From contig NZ_MVAD01000004.1 in assembly GCF_002007115.1 (NCBI RefSeq), positions 248,001 through 312,000 of the forward strand: a stretch of 64,000 nt of DNA. Reading direction: 5' to 3'. The notes beneath the pieces are model-generated. The model was not told the DNA's origin and searched no databases. It saw nothing but the letters and a program-made list of their open reading frames with translations. A program made the translations under genes and the position numbers. The first letter of the stretch is position 1. Every line of letters begins with the position of its first letter. The stretch is from Massilia sp. KIM. GTDB lineage: Bacteria; Pseudomonadota; Gammaproteobacteria; Burkholderiales; Burkholderiaceae_D. This document shows positions 46,877 through 55,646 of this stretch, piece by piece.

Positions 46877-47065
46877 GTGAGTACCTGCACACGCTGCGGG
46901 GCCGAGTTCGGCTGCGCCATGGCCGAGGGCAGCGCCGAACCCTGCTGGTGCACCCAGCTGCCGCCGGCCGTGCCGGTGCCGCAGGAGGCGCTCGGCTGCT
47001 GGTGCCCGGCCTGCCTGCAGGCTCACATCGCCGCGCTCGCCCGGCCGCTCAGCGCCGGGTCTTGA
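46877..47065 (+). CDS. small cysteine-rich CWC family protein
   Basis: A 62-residue protein from a GTG start, with the pattern CTRCGAEFGCAM, EPCWCTQLPP and GCWCPACLQAH. The Cys pairs match the Cys_rich_CWC family (PF14375), a small zinc-binding type of unknown role. Its last 17 bases overlap the convergent esterase gene. The upstream frame continues as ORF without family support, so GTG at 46877 was chosen because the Cys motif begins just after it. Confidence 0.75.
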   Translation: MSTCTRCGAEFGCAMAEGSAEPCWCTQLPPAVPVPQEALGCWCPACLQAHIAALARPLSAGS

Positions 47066-48077
47066 AGAAGCGCATCATCTCGCGGCTCGCATCCGGGCCC
47101 TTGCCGTCGGTATAGCTGCCGCGCGCGTTGCCGCCGAACCAGGCATGGCCGGCGCCATGCACCACCCAATGTTCCGCGTGCACGGTGCCGTCGTCGCGCC
47201 GGTGCACCGTGCGCGTGTACGCGTGGCCATCCGGCACCCGGCCCGGCTCCACCGCCGCCCGCGCGCGCTCGTGCGCCATCTGCGCCACCAGGCCTTCGCC
47301 GTTGGCCGGATGCACCGTGGTGTCCTGGTCGCCGTGGAACACGATGATGGGCAGGGCGCGGCCCGGGATCTGGCTCTTGCGGAAGTCGCCCTTCATGGCC
47401 GCCAGCGCCGAGGGCAGGTCGTGGGCCGAGGCGAAGGGCAGGCCGGAATGCACGCCCACGGCCGCGTACAGGTCGGGGTAGAGCGTGCCCATGATGGTCG
47501 CCATCGCGCCGCCGGCCGACAGGCCGGCCACGTAGACCTGCTTGGCATCGATCGCGTGGCGCGCCATCACGGCCTGGGTCATGCCGGCGATCAGCGCCGG
47601 CTCGCCCTGGCCGCGCTGCTGGTCGACCGCGTTGAACCAGTTCCAGCAGCGCGAAGGATTGGCCTGCTTGCTCTGGGCCGGATAGAGCACGATGCAGGCC
47701 ATTTCCTCGGCCAGTGCGTTCATGCCGGTGCCGAGCGCGAAGTCCTCGGGATCCTGGGTGCAGCCGTGCAGCATCACCACCAGCGGCACCGGCTCGCCGG
47801 CATAGGTGCTGGGAACGTAGAGCTTGTAGTCGCGGGTGCCGGCTTCGTTGGTATAGCTGCCGTCCACGAATTTGCCGGGCAGCGCGTCGGGCGAAATGAA
47901 GGGCAGGGTCGGCACCGGCACCGCCAGGTCGCGCATCTGGCGCTGGGCCGCGCGCTGCATGGCGGAGGCGTTCTTCATCGCTTCCTGGATCACGGCGCCC
48001 GTTCCGGCAGGCCCCTTGCGCAACAGCGAGCGGGTTGCTGCGCGCACCTGCGCAAGCAATCTCTGGTTGAGTTTCAT
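47049..48077 (-). CDS. PHB depolymerase family esterase
   Basis: A 342-residue alpha/beta hydrolase of the Esterase_PHB family. It shows HGCTQDPEDFALGTGMN, the nucleophile motif GLSAGGAMA, the acid in HGDQDTTVHP and the His in GAGHAWFGG. There is no signal peptide; the N-terminal 60 residues are helical and basic, so it is probably intracellular or exported by another route. It could hydrolyse polyhydroxybutyrate or its oligomers, or related esters. Substrate choice is not visible. Confidence 0.88.
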   Translation of the reverse strand: MKLNQRLLAQVRAATRSLLRKGPAGTGAVIQEAMKNASAMQRAAQRQMRDLAVPVPTLPFISPDALPGKFVDGSYTNEAGTRDYKLYVPSTYAGEPVPLVVMLHGCTQDPEDFALGTGMNALAEEMACIVLYPAQSKQANPSRCWNWFNAVDQQRGQGEPALIAGMTQAVMARHAIDAKQVYVAGLSAGGAMATIMGTLYPDLYAAVGVHSGLPFASAHDLPSALAAMKGDFRKSQIPGRALPIIVFHGDQDTTVHPANGEGLVAQMAHERARAAVEPGRVPDGHAYTRTVHRRDDGTVHAEHWVVHGAGHAWFGGNARGSYTDGKGPDASREMMRFFKTRR

Positions 48078-48170
48078 AGGCTCTCCTTGTGGGCGCATAA
48101 GATGAATCTCGGGCCGGAGGCTTACACCAGCCTTGCAAGGCCAGCGGCCGTGCGCGTGTTAATCTAAGGA

Positions 48171-48620
48171 ATGCTTCCCACTTTCCAACCCGGCCTGCGT
48201 TTCACATGGCAGTACACGGTGCCTGAGCGTGCGACCGTACCGAATATTTATCACGATACCTTGTTTTGCCGAGATATGCCGGACGTGTTGGCAACCGGCT
48301 ACTTGGTGGGGATGATGGAACTTGCCTGCCTGCACGGAATGATGCCCTACGTGGACTGGCCGCGAGAGCAGAGCCTGGGCACGATGGTGAGCTTCCGCCA
48401 TCTCGCGCCGAGCGCGCCGGGAACGACGCTCACGATCCACGGACAGGTGCTGGAAGTGGAGGGGCGGCGCGTGCGTTTCCAGGTCGAGGCCTGGGACGAG
48501 GGGGAGAAGGTGTGCGAAGGCACGCACGAGCGCTGCCTGATCGACGCCGGGCGCTTCGCCGACAAGCTGGCGCGCAAGCGCGCCGCGCTGGAAAAGAATC
48601 AGGAACAGCCTTCGACGTAG
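48171..48620 (+). CDS. hotdog-fold thioesterase family protein
   Basis: A 149-residue hotdog-type protein: PERATVPNIYHDTL, TGYLVGMMELACLHGM with the central helix Glu, and GTMVSFRHLAPSAPGTTLTIHGQV. The pattern is like the fluoroacetyl-CoA thioesterase (FlK) group, which are acyl-CoA thioesterases; the substrate is unknown. It is divergent from the PHB esterase and overlaps the convergent exported protein gene by 22 bases. Confidence 0.82.
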   Translation: MLPTFQPGLRFTWQYTVPERATVPNIYHDTLFCRDMPDVLATGYLVGMMELACLHGMMPYVDWPREQSLGTMVSFRHLAPSAPGTTLTIHGQVLEVEGRRVRFQVEAWDEGEKVCEGTHERCLIDAGRFADKLARKRAALEKNQEQPST

Positions 48621-49078
48621 TCGACGGCGGGCTTGACGCCGGCGCGCACGCGCTTGAACTTGCCCTTGCTGGTCTCGAACACCAGGGCCTTGCCGGCGCC
48701 CTTGCGCAGGATGAGGTACTTGCCGTCCGGGTCGTACTTGTGCGGCTCCAGGCGCGCGTGCGGATGGTGGCGCAGGGCTTCCTCGACCTGCATGTTGGCG
48801 GTGATGCCCGCGCTGTTGGGGATGATGCCCTTGGCGTCGGCGCGCGTGATGCGGCCTTCCTCGACCATGAAGGTCACGCGCGGATAGCGCTTGAAGCGCA
48901 CGATCGAGCAGGCATGCGGATCGGGGCGCGGCGTGGCGCGCTGGCCGAGGCGCTTTTCCGCCGCCGACAGGCGCTCGCCGAAGCGGATCTTGCCGTAGCC
49001 TTCGGGCTTCAGGGTCTGGGCGCAGACGCTTGCGGTGGCCCCCAGCAGCAGGGCGGCGATCAGGAGACGCGGTGACAT
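48599..49078 (-). CDS. exported protein of unknown function
   Basis: A 159-residue protein with a clear signal peptide (MSPRLLIAALLLGATASVCAQ). The body has FGERLSAAEKRLGQRATPRPDPHACSI and repeats of short basic strands. I recall similar Burkholderiales proteins of about this length but no assigned function. The start at 49078 places the signal peptide first. Two Cys near residues 58 and 158 could form a disulphide. Confidence 0.7.
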   Translation of the reverse strand: MSPRLLIAALLLGATASVCAQTLKPEGYGKIRFGERLSAAEKRLGQRATPRPDPHACSIVRFKRYPRVTFMVEEGRITRADAKGIIPNSAGITANMQVEEALRHHPHARLEPHKYDPDGKYLILRKGAGKALVFETSKGKFKRVRAGVKPAVDYVEGCS

Positions 49079-49190
49079 GATGTTGCCTTTCAGAGAATGG
49101 ATGAGTATACCGGTGCGTCCGCACCGGCGGCGCGCGGGCGCGGAACGCGCGATAATGCGGTTTCCGGCCCGGCCGCACCCAGACCCACGC

Positions 49191-49385
49191 ATGAACCCAG
49201 AACAGCAGACTCCCGTCCCTTCGCCCTGCATCAACGTGTGCCAGATGGCGCCCGACACCGGCCTGTGCCGCGGCTGCCTGCGCACGATCGACGAGATCGT
49301 CGCCTGGGGCAAGGCCAGCGACGACTACAAGCGCGCCGTGTGGGCCGAGATCCGGCGCCGCGAAACCGGGATCGAATGGCGCTGA
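49191..49385 (+). CDS. DUF1289 family protein
   Basis: A 64-residue protein with the DUF1289 pattern PSPCINVCQMAPDTGLCRGCLRTIDEI, followed by WGKASDDYKRAVWAEI. The four Cys probably bind zinc or a cluster. It was missed as a long ORF because of its size; the ATG at 49191 is the first in frame that keeps the motif. It is 1 base before the metallo-beta-lactamase gene, so the two are coupled. Confidence 0.85.
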   Translation: MNPEQQTPVPSPCINVCQMAPDTGLCRGCLRTIDEIVAWGKASDDYKRAVWAEIRRRETGIEWR

Positions 49386-49386
49386 C

Positions 49387-50298
49387 ATGAGCGCGCGCCT
49401 GCCGGCGTCCGTGCGCGTCCTGGAGCGCGGCTGGCTCTCTTCCAACAACGTCCTGCTCGTCGGTAAGGATGACACGGCGCTGATCGACAGCGGCTACGCC
49501 ACCCATGCCGAACAGACCTTGGCCCTGGTGCGCCATGCCCTGGACGGCCGCGCGCTCGACCGCCTGGTCAACACCCACCTGCACTCCGACCATTGCGGCG
49601 GCAACGCGCTGCTGCGCGCCAGCTATGGCTGCGAGGTGGCGATTCCGGCCACCGATGCGGCGGCGGTGGCGGCCTGGGACGAGGAGGCGCTGAGCTTTCG
49701 CGCCACCGGCCAGCAATGCCCGCGCTTCGGCTTCGACGCCACGCTGGCGCCGGGCAAGGTGCTGGCGCTGGGCGGCCTGCGCTGGGAGGTCTTGGCCGCG
49801 CCGGGGCACGACCCCCATGCGCTGCTGCTGTTCTGCGCCGACGAGGGCCTGCTGGTGTCGGGCGACGCGCTGTGGCAGGACGGCTTCGGCGTGATCTTCC
49901 CCGAACTGGCGGGCGAGCCGGGCTTCGACGAGGTCGCGGCGACCCTGGACTTGATCGGGCGGCTGGACGCGCGCGTGGTCATTCCCGGCCACGGCGCCGT
50001 GTTCGAGGATGTCGAAGAGGCGCTGGCGCGGGCCCGCGCGCGCCTGGACTACCTGCGCGCCGACCCGATGCGCAATGCGCGCAACGCGGTCCGGGTGCTG
50101 CTCAAATTCCTGCTGCTGGAGCGCCAGGCGCTGGCGCTGGAGGGCCTGGCGGCGCTGCTGGCCTCGATACCCCTGGTGGAGCGCGTGCGCCGAGAGCAGC
50201 TGGGCATGGAGCCGGACGAGCTGGCGCGCTGGGCGCGCGACGAGCTGCTGCGTGCCGGGGTCGCCCGCGTCGACGGCGTCATGCTGCGCGACGTTTAG
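49387..50298 (+). CDS. MBL-fold metallohydrolase
   Basis: A 303-residue metallo-beta-lactamase-fold hydrolase. The metal-binding motif is THLHSDHCGG (His64, His66, Asp68, His69), followed by APGHDPHAL, GDALWQDGF and IPGHG. The C-terminal 80 residues are helical. It resembles glyoxalase II/lactamase-like hydrolases with an added domain; no substrate is evident. It starts directly after the DUF1289 gene. Confidence 0.88.
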   Translation: MSARLPASVRVLERGWLSSNNVLLVGKDDTALIDSGYATHAEQTLALVRHALDGRALDRLVNTHLHSDHCGGNALLRASYGCEVAIPATDAAAVAAWDEEALSFRATGQQCPRFGFDATLAPGKVLALGGLRWEVLAAPGHDPHALLLFCADEGLLVSGDALWQDGFGVIFPELAGEPGFDEVAATLDLIGRLDARVVIPGHGAVFEDVEEALARARARLDYLRADPMRNARNAVRVLLKFLLLERQALALEGLAALLASIPLVERVRREQLGMEPDELARWARDELLRAGVARVDGVMLRDV

Positions 50299-50383
50299 AA
50301 CGAAAAATCTAGCACGGTCGTTCTTTTTTCGGGGCTATAATGTCCGGAGACCGATCCACCAACCGCTATCCGGGAGTCCTTCC

Positions 50384-51337
50384 ATGACGCTGCCTCCAGT
50401 GCTGCAGAACCTGTCCTTACCCGTCATCGCCTCGCCGATGTTCATCGCCAGCGGTCCCGCGCTGGTGGCGGCCCAGTGCAAGGCCGGCATCGTCGGCTCC
50501 TTCCCGGCGCTGAACGCGCGTCCGGCCGAGCTGCTCGACACCTGGCTGACGGACCTGCAACGCGAGCTGGCCGAGTACCAGGAAGCGCATCCGGGCGCGC
50601 GCGTGGGCCCGATCGCGGTGAACCAGATCGTGCACCAGTCGAACGACCGCCTGGAGCACGACGTGGCGGTGTGCGTGAAGCACCAGGTGCCGATCATCAT
50701 CTCCTCGCTGCGCGCGCCGCCGAAGGAGATGCTGGACGCGGTGCACGCCTACGGCGGCATCGTGATGCACGACGTGATCTCGATCCGCCACGCCGAGAAG
50801 GCGCTGGAGGCGGGTGTGGACGGCCTGATCCTGGTCGCGGCCGGCGCCGGCGGCCACGCGGGAGCGCTCTCGCCCTTCGCGCTGGTGGGCGAGGTGCGCA
50901 AGTTCTTCAAGGGCCCGATCGCCCTGTCGGGATCGATCGCGACCGGCGACGCGATCCTGGCGGCGCAGGCGATGGGGGCGGACTTCGCCTACATCGGCTC
51001 GCGCTGGTTGGCGACCAGGGAATCGAACGTGAGCGAGGCCTACCGCGAGGCGATCGTCGAGTCGAGCGCGGCGGACGTGGTGTACACCAACCTGTTCACC
51101 GGGGTGCACGGCAACTACCTCAAGAAGTCGATCGTGGCGGCGGGGCTGGATCCGGACAACCTGCCGGAGTCGGACAAGAGCAAGATGAGCTTCGGCTCGG
51201 GCAGCGCCAAGGCCTGGCGCGACATCTGGGGCGCGGGGCAGGGCGTGGGCCTGATGGACGACGTGCCGACCGTGGCCGAGATGGTGGAGCGCCTGAAGAA
51301 GGAATACGCGGCGGCGCGTGCGCGCCTGGCGCTGTAA
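50384..51337 (+). CDS. nitronate monooxygenase (2-nitropropane dioxygenase family)
   Basis: A 317-residue FMN-dependent TIM-barrel enzyme that oxidises alkyl nitronates. It has PVIASPMFIASGPALVAAQ near the N-terminus, GIVGSFPALNARP, the flavin/phosphate loop VAAGAGGHAG, LSGSIATGDAILAAQAMGADFAYIGSR, and a C-terminal helix. The ATG at 50384 follows CGGGAGTCC. The natural role is probably detoxification of propionate-3-nitronate or similar, by analogy. Confidence 0.9.
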   Translation: MTLPPVLQNLSLPVIASPMFIASGPALVAAQCKAGIVGSFPALNARPAELLDTWLTDLQRELAEYQEAHPGARVGPIAVNQIVHQSNDRLEHDVAVCVKHQVPIIISSLRAPPKEMLDAVHAYGGIVMHDVISIRHAEKALEAGVDGLILVAAGAGGHAGALSPFALVGEVRKFFKGPIALSGSIATGDAILAAQAMGADFAYIGSRWLATRESNVSEAYREAIVESSAADVVYTNLFTGVHGNYLKKSIVAAGLDPDNLPESDKSKMSFGSGSAKAWRDIWGAGQGVGLMDDVPTVAEMVERLKKEYAAARARLAL

Positions 51338-51382
51338 ACCGATGCGCAGCCTTGCCGTGTCCTCGTGACCACCAGCCTTTGA

Positions 51383-51472
51383 ACGTCATCCCGGCGAAGG
51401 CCGGGATCCAAGTTTTGCATGCGCAGTGGCTGTTCGACGAACTTGGATCCCGGCCTTCGCCGGGATGACGTG
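51383..51472. repeat. inverted REP pair, GTCATCCCGG subfamily
   Basis: The arm AACGTCATCCCGGCG to GATCCAAGTT faces ACTTGGATCCCGG to GGGATGACGT. It is the same design as the REP pairs at 38 and 60 kb but with GTCATCCCGG in place of GTCGTCCCCG. It lies between convergent genes and may act as a bidirectional transcript end. Confidence 0.85.
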
Positions 51473-51482
51473 CTGGAGTAAT

Positions 51483-51587
51483 GGGCCATAACGTACTGAG
51501 GCGGCCGGCCATGACGTGCTGAAGAAGCGGGCCATGACGAGCCGAGGCAGCGGGCCAAGGCAGCGCGCCATCGCGTACCGGGGCGGC
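51483..51587. repeat. minisatellite of about 23-base units
   Basis: Four full units and one shortened unit of 22-24 bases around the consensus GGGCCATGACGTGCTGAGGC (unit starts near 51483, 51507, 51529, 51552 and 51565). They diverge at several positions. The array touches the end of hpt. Confidence 0.65.
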
Positions 51588-51592
51588 GGAAC

Positions 51593-52183
51593 TCAGTCCT
51601 TGGGCTTGAGGTCTTCCTGCCTGATCACCCACAGCCCCGGCAGGTTGCGCCAGTAGCCGTAGATGTCCATCCCGAAGCCGACCACGAATTCGTTCGGCAC
51701 CGTCAGGCCCACCAGGTCCGCCTTGATCGGCTTAACCCTTCCCAGCTCCTTGTCCGCGAACACGGCCACGATCACTTCCGCCGCGCCCATGTCGAGCAGG
51801 CGCTGCTTCACGTGCGCCAGCGTCTCGCCCTCGTCCAGGATGTCGTCGACGACGACGATGGTCCGCCCGGCCACGTTCTGGCGCGGGATGACCTTCCAGA
51901 CGATCTGCCCGCCCTGGTCTTCGTCGCCGTAGCGGCTCACGTGGATGTAGTCGAACTCGAGCGGGAAGTCGAGCTGGGTCAGCAGGTGGCCGGTGAACAC
52001 CACCGCGCCGCCCATGACACCCAGCACCAGGGGGAAGCTGTCGTCACCCTGTTGGGCAAAGCGGGCATTGAGCCGCTCGGCCACGTTCCTCACCGCCGAC
52101 TGGACTTGTTCGGGACTGACGATCTGGCGCGCATTGGCCAGCAGCGCGCGGGCGCGCTCGTGATGAAATTCTTGAATGCTCAT
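51593..52183 (-). CDS. hpt: hypoxanthine-guanine phosphoribosyltransferase
   Basis: Purine salvage: transfers ribose-5-phosphate from PRPP to hypoxanthine or guanine. The 196-residue protein has GVMGGAVVFTGHL, the PRPP-binding loop VVVDDILDEGETL, and FVVGFGMDIYGYWRNLP which contacts the base. It is a canonical type I phosphoribosyltransferase. A REP pair and minisatellite follow its 3' end. Confidence 0.93.
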   Translation of the reverse strand: MSIQEFHHERARALLANARQIVSPEQVQSAVRNVAERLNARFAQQGDDSFPLVLGVMGGAVVFTGHLLTQLDFPLEFDYIHVSRYGDEDQGGQIVWKVIPRQNVAGRTIVVVDDILDEGETLAHVKQRLLDMGAAEVIVAVFADKELGRVKPIKADLVGLTVPNEFVVGFGMDIYGYWRNLPGLWVIRQEDLKPKD

Positions 52184-52247
52184 ACGGTTCTCTCGTTTGC
52201 CGGGCCATTATGCGCCATCCCAGCAGGCAATGCTGTTACTGTAGGCC

Positions 52248-52601
52248 TCAGGCGGCGGCCTCGATCTCGCGCTGCAGCTTGCGGGCCAGCTTGGCGAATA
52301 CCAGCTCGTAGGAGCGGCGCAGCATGGCCGCCAGCTCGGCGTCGTCCATCTTCGCATCGGCCTTCACATAGACCCACTTGGCGCGCGCCAGGTAAGGCGC
52401 GGGAATGATGCCGGGACGGTCGGTCAGCTCCAGGAAGCGTTCGTCGTCCACCTTGAAGCTGATGCCCTCGTGAGGCGCCGATGCGTTGGTGGCGGCGAAC
52501 ATCTTCGCCCCGACCGAGAACACGATGTCGTGGTCCCACTTGATGTCTTCGGTGCAGCCGGGGAAGCTCCGGCACACGGTCTTGGCGGATTCGAAATCCA
52601 T
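52248..52601 (-). CDS. MmcQ/YjbR family DNA-binding protein
   Basis: A 117-residue double-wing protein of the MmcQ/YjbR (DUF419) group. It shows the family features CRSFPGCTEDIKWDHDIVFSVGAKMFAAT, ISFKVDDERFLELTDRPG and APYLARAKWVYV. The start MDFESAK at 52601 gives the usual length; a longer upstream frame is rejected. The role in the cell is unknown. Confidence 0.86.
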   Translation of the reverse strand: MDFESAKTVCRSFPGCTEDIKWDHDIVFSVGAKMFAATNASAPHEGISFKVDDERFLELTDRPGIIPAPYLARAKWVYVKADAKMDDAELAAMLRRSYELVFAKLARKLQREIEAAA

Positions 52602-52767
52602 GCTTGTCCCCTGCTGCGGCGTCGGGGCGCCGCTTATCGTGTTCGTCCAGGCCATGATTCTAACGCGGCCAGGCCGGCATCCCGCAAAAGGGATGTCGTG
52701 GCGCAATAGCAAGCCGCGCCACAGAGGAGGATTGCGGCGTATCATACGTGGCTTGGAAAACAATCTG

Positions 52768-54597
52768 ATGCACTCATCCATGTCCACCAACGACACCCGG
52801 CCCGCCGTGGCCACCCGCCTCGCCGACCTGCGCGCCGCCATGGCCCGCCACGGCATCGCCGCCTACATCGTCCCGTCGAGCGACCCGCACCTGTCGGAGT
52901 ACCTGCCCGGCCACTGGAAGGGCCGCGAATGGCTGTCCGGCTTCACCGGCTCGGTCGGCACCTTCATCGCCACCGCGGATTTTGCCGGCGTCTGGACCGA
53001 TGGCCGCTACTGGACCCAGGCCGAAACCGAACTGGCCGGCACCGAGCTCCAGCTGATGAAGATCCCGGGCGCGGCGAGCCAGCTGCACGTCGACTGGCTG
53101 GCCGCCAACGTGGCCGCGGGCGGCACGGTGGCGGTGGACGCGCGCGTGCTCGGCCTGGCCGGCGCGCGCCTGCTGGGCGACGCCTTGCGCGCCAAGGGCG
53201 TGCACCTGCGCACCGACCTCGACCTCCTCGACGAGGTGTGGAACGAACGCCCGGCCCTGCCGGCCGACCCGGTGTTCGAGCACCTGCCGCCCTACGCGAC
53301 CGTGAGCCGCGCCGACAAGCTGGCCGCCACCCGCGCCGCGATGGAAGCCCATGGCGCGGGCTACCACTTCATCTCCACCCTGGACGACATCGCCTACCTG
53401 TTCAACCTGCGCGGCGCCGACGTCAGCTTCAACCCGGTGTTCCTGGCCCACGCCCTGATCGGCCGCGCCGACGCCACCCTGTTCGTCGGCGAGGACAAGG
53501 TGCCGCACGAGCTGCGCGCCCGCCTGGAAGCCGACGGCGTGCACCTGGCTCCCTACGCCAACGCCGCGCGCGCCTTGCAGGCGCTGCCCGACGGCGCCAC
53601 CCTGCTGCTCGACCCGCGCCGTGTCACGGCCGGCATGCGCGAGGCCGTGGCCGAGGGCGTGAACGTGGTCGAGGCGATCAACCCGACCACCTTCGCCAAG
53701 TCGCGCAAGCTGCCGGAAGAAGCGGTCAACGTGCGCGCCGCCATGGAGCAGGACGGCGCCGCCCTGTGCGAATTCTTCTCCTGGCTCGAACCGCTGCTGC
53801 AGGACGCTGGCCGCGCCCCGCTCAACGAAGTCGACATCGACACCCACATCACGGCCGCGCGCGCGCGCCGCCCGAACTTCATCAGTCCGAGCTTCTCGAC
53901 CATCGCCGGCTTCAATTCCAACGGCGCGATCATGCACTACCGCGCCGCGCCGGGCAGCTGCGCCGTCATCGAGGGCGACGGCCTGCTCCTGATTGACTCC
54001 GGCGGCCAGTACCTGGGCGGCACCACCGACATCACGCGCGTGATCCCGGTCGGCACGCCTTCCGATTCCCAGAAGCACGACTACACCCTGGTGCTCAAGG
54101 GCCTGATCAACCTCTCGTCCACCCGCTTCCCGCGCGGCACCCGCGCGCCCATGCTGGACGCCATCGCGCGCGCGCCGATCTGGGCCGCCGGCATCGACTA
54201 CGGCCACGGCACCGGCCACGGCGTGGGCTACTTCCTGAACGTGCACGAAGGCCCGCAGACGATCTCGCCGGCGGTGCCGCCGGACCCGCACACGGCGATG
54301 GAGCCGGGCATGATCACCTCGATCGAGCCGGGCATCTACCGCCCGGGGCGCTGGGGCATCCGCATCGAGAACCTGGTGCTCAACCAGCTCGTGGCGAGCA
54401 CCGAGTTCGGCGAGTACCTGGGCTTCGAGACCCTGACCCTGTGCCCGATCGACACCCGCTGCCTGGACCGCGCGCTGCTGCGCGCCGACGAAGTCGCATG
54501 GCTGAACGACTACCACGCCACGGTGCGCGCGCGTCTCGCGCCGCACGTGAGCGGCGCCGCGCGCGACTGGCTGATGCTGCGCACGGAGGCGATCTGA
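52768..54597 (+). CDS. Xaa-Pro aminopeptidase (M24B)
   Basis: A 609-residue aminopeptidase P that removes an N-terminal residue before proline. The creatinase-type N-terminal domains (SSDPHLSEYLPGHWKGREWLSGF) precede the pita-bread catalytic fold. Two metals are held by Asp residues in LLIDSGGQYLGGTTDIT, His in GHGTGHGVG and Glu residues in TSIEPGIYRPG and RIENLV. It is the long form of the enzyme. An alternative ATG lies 12 bases downstream at 52780. The stop overlaps the next start (TGATG). Confidence 0.94.
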   Translation: MHSSMSTNDTRPAVATRLADLRAAMARHGIAAYIVPSSDPHLSEYLPGHWKGREWLSGFTGSVGTFIATADFAGVWTDGRYWTQAETELAGTELQLMKIPGAASQLHVDWLAANVAAGGTVAVDARVLGLAGARLLGDALRAKGVHLRTDLDLLDEVWNERPALPADPVFEHLPPYATVSRADKLAATRAAMEAHGAGYHFISTLDDIAYLFNLRGADVSFNPVFLAHALIGRADATLFVGEDKVPHELRARLEADGVHLAPYANAARALQALPDGATLLLDPRRVTAGMREAVAEGVNVVEAINPTTFAKSRKLPEEAVNVRAAMEQDGAALCEFFSWLEPLLQDAGRAPLNEVDIDTHITAARARRPNFISPSFSTIAGFNSNGAIMHYRAAPGSCAVIEGDGLLLIDSGGQYLGGTTDITRVIPVGTPSDSQKHDYTLVLKGLINLSSTRFPRGTRAPMLDAIARAPIWAAGIDYGHGTGHGVGYFLNVHEGPQTISPAVPPDPHTAMEPGMITSIEPGIYRPGRWGIRIENLVLNQLVASTEFGEYLGFETLTLCPIDTRCLDRALLRADEVAWLNDYHATVRARLAPHVSGAARDWLMLRTEAI

Positions 54598-54863
54598 TGG
54601 CCAGCGCGCGTTCCACCCGCGCCAGCGCGGCGGTCGAGCGGCTCAAGAAACGCACCGGCAACGCGGCCTATTCGATGGCGCGTACCGGCGAGGGCCTGTT
54701 CTTCCTGTCGGAAGCGCCGGGCGCGCCGCCGCTGTGCGCGCCGCTCGAACTGGACGACTTCGTCGCCTTCGTCAACGGCCTCGGGCCGCAAGAGGTCAAG
54801 AAGATCAGCAAGCACGACGCCGCTTTCGAGAAGCAGCTGGTGCGCAAGAAGCCGACGAACTGA
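54597..54863 (+). CDS. small protein of unknown function coupled to aminopeptidase P
   Basis: An 88-residue protein that I do not recognise. A basic N-terminus (MASARSTRASAAVERLKKR) is followed by SMARTGEGLFFLSEAP and a short acidic/hydrophobic part (LELDDFVAFVNGLG) and a basic tail (RKKPTN). No membrane segment is seen. The ATG shares a base with the aminopeptidase P stop (overlap TGATG), so translation is coupled, and mgtC starts 4 bases after its stop. Confidence 0.65.
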   Translation: MASARSTRASAAVERLKKRTGNAAYSMARTGEGLFFLSEAPGAPPLCAPLELDDFVAFVNGLGPQEVKKISKHDAAFEKQLVRKKPTN

Positions 54864-54867
54864 ATTT

Positions 54868-55611
54868 ATGAACAAATCCCAGCTGCTGGCCTCCTACTGG
54901 TCGGGCCCCGAAATTTTTACCAATGCGCTGATCCTGCTGCACCTGGCGGGCGCGCTGGCCCTGGGCCTGCTGGTCGGCTACGAGCGCGCCTACCATGGGC
55001 GCGCGGCAGGCATGCGCACCTATGGCTTGGTGTGCATGGCCTCGGCCGCGCTGACCATCCTGGCCGGCTACCCGGACTTCTGGTACGGCGGCCACGCCGG
55101 CCTGCTGGCGCCGATCGACCCGACCCGCATCATCCAGGGCGTGGTCACCGGCATCGGCTTCCTGGGCGCCGGCGTGATCATGCGCGACGGCTTCAACATC
55201 AGCGGCCTGACCACGGCCGCCTCGATCTGGGCCTCGTCCGCGATCGGGATCCTGGTCGGCGTCGGCTTCTACCTGGCCGCGATGGGCCTGGCCTTCTTCT
55301 CGAGCATGATCATGATCTACCTGAACCGCCTCGAGACCCTGCTGCCGTCGCGCCACGCGGTGGCGGTGCGCATGCGCTTCAAGCCGGACTTCCTGCCGCG
55401 CGAGGAGGGCCTGCGCACGGCGGCCCTGGAGCGCGGCTACGAGATCGCCGGCAGCTCGCTCACCATCAGCAGCGAGGACGGGCGCCAGGAATGGCGCTTC
55501 GTGGCGCTGGCGCTGTCGCGCAAGACCGGCGCGCCGCTCCCGGAACTGGCCGAGGAGCTGGCCGCCTTTGAAGGCGTGGAAGCCTTCCAGCTTTCGCACG
55601 CCCGCAACTAA
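54868..55611 (+). CDS. MgtC/SapB family membrane protein
   Basis: A 247-residue protein: about four N-terminal membrane helices with the family motif GLLVGYERAYHGRAAGMRTYGLVCMASAAL and GFLGAGVIMRDGFNISGLTTAASIW. A cytoplasmic domain of about 100 residues with an ACT-like pattern follows. Members affect magnesium homeostasis or ATP synthase activity in some pathogens. This one is in a metabolic context. Confidence 0.92.
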   Translation: MNKSQLLASYWSGPEIFTNALILLHLAGALALGLLVGYERAYHGRAAGMRTYGLVCMASAALTILAGYPDFWYGGHAGLLAPIDPTRIIQGVVTGIGFLGAGVIMRDGFNISGLTTAASIWASSAIGILVGVGFYLAAMGLAFFSSMIMIYLNRLETLLPSRHAVAVRMRFKPDFLPREEGLRTAALERGYEIAGSSLTISSEDGRQEWRFVALALSRKTGAPLPELAEELAAFEGVEAFQLSHARN

Positions 55612-55646
55612 GAACAACAAGATTCGTCCACACCCGGGAAACCCCC

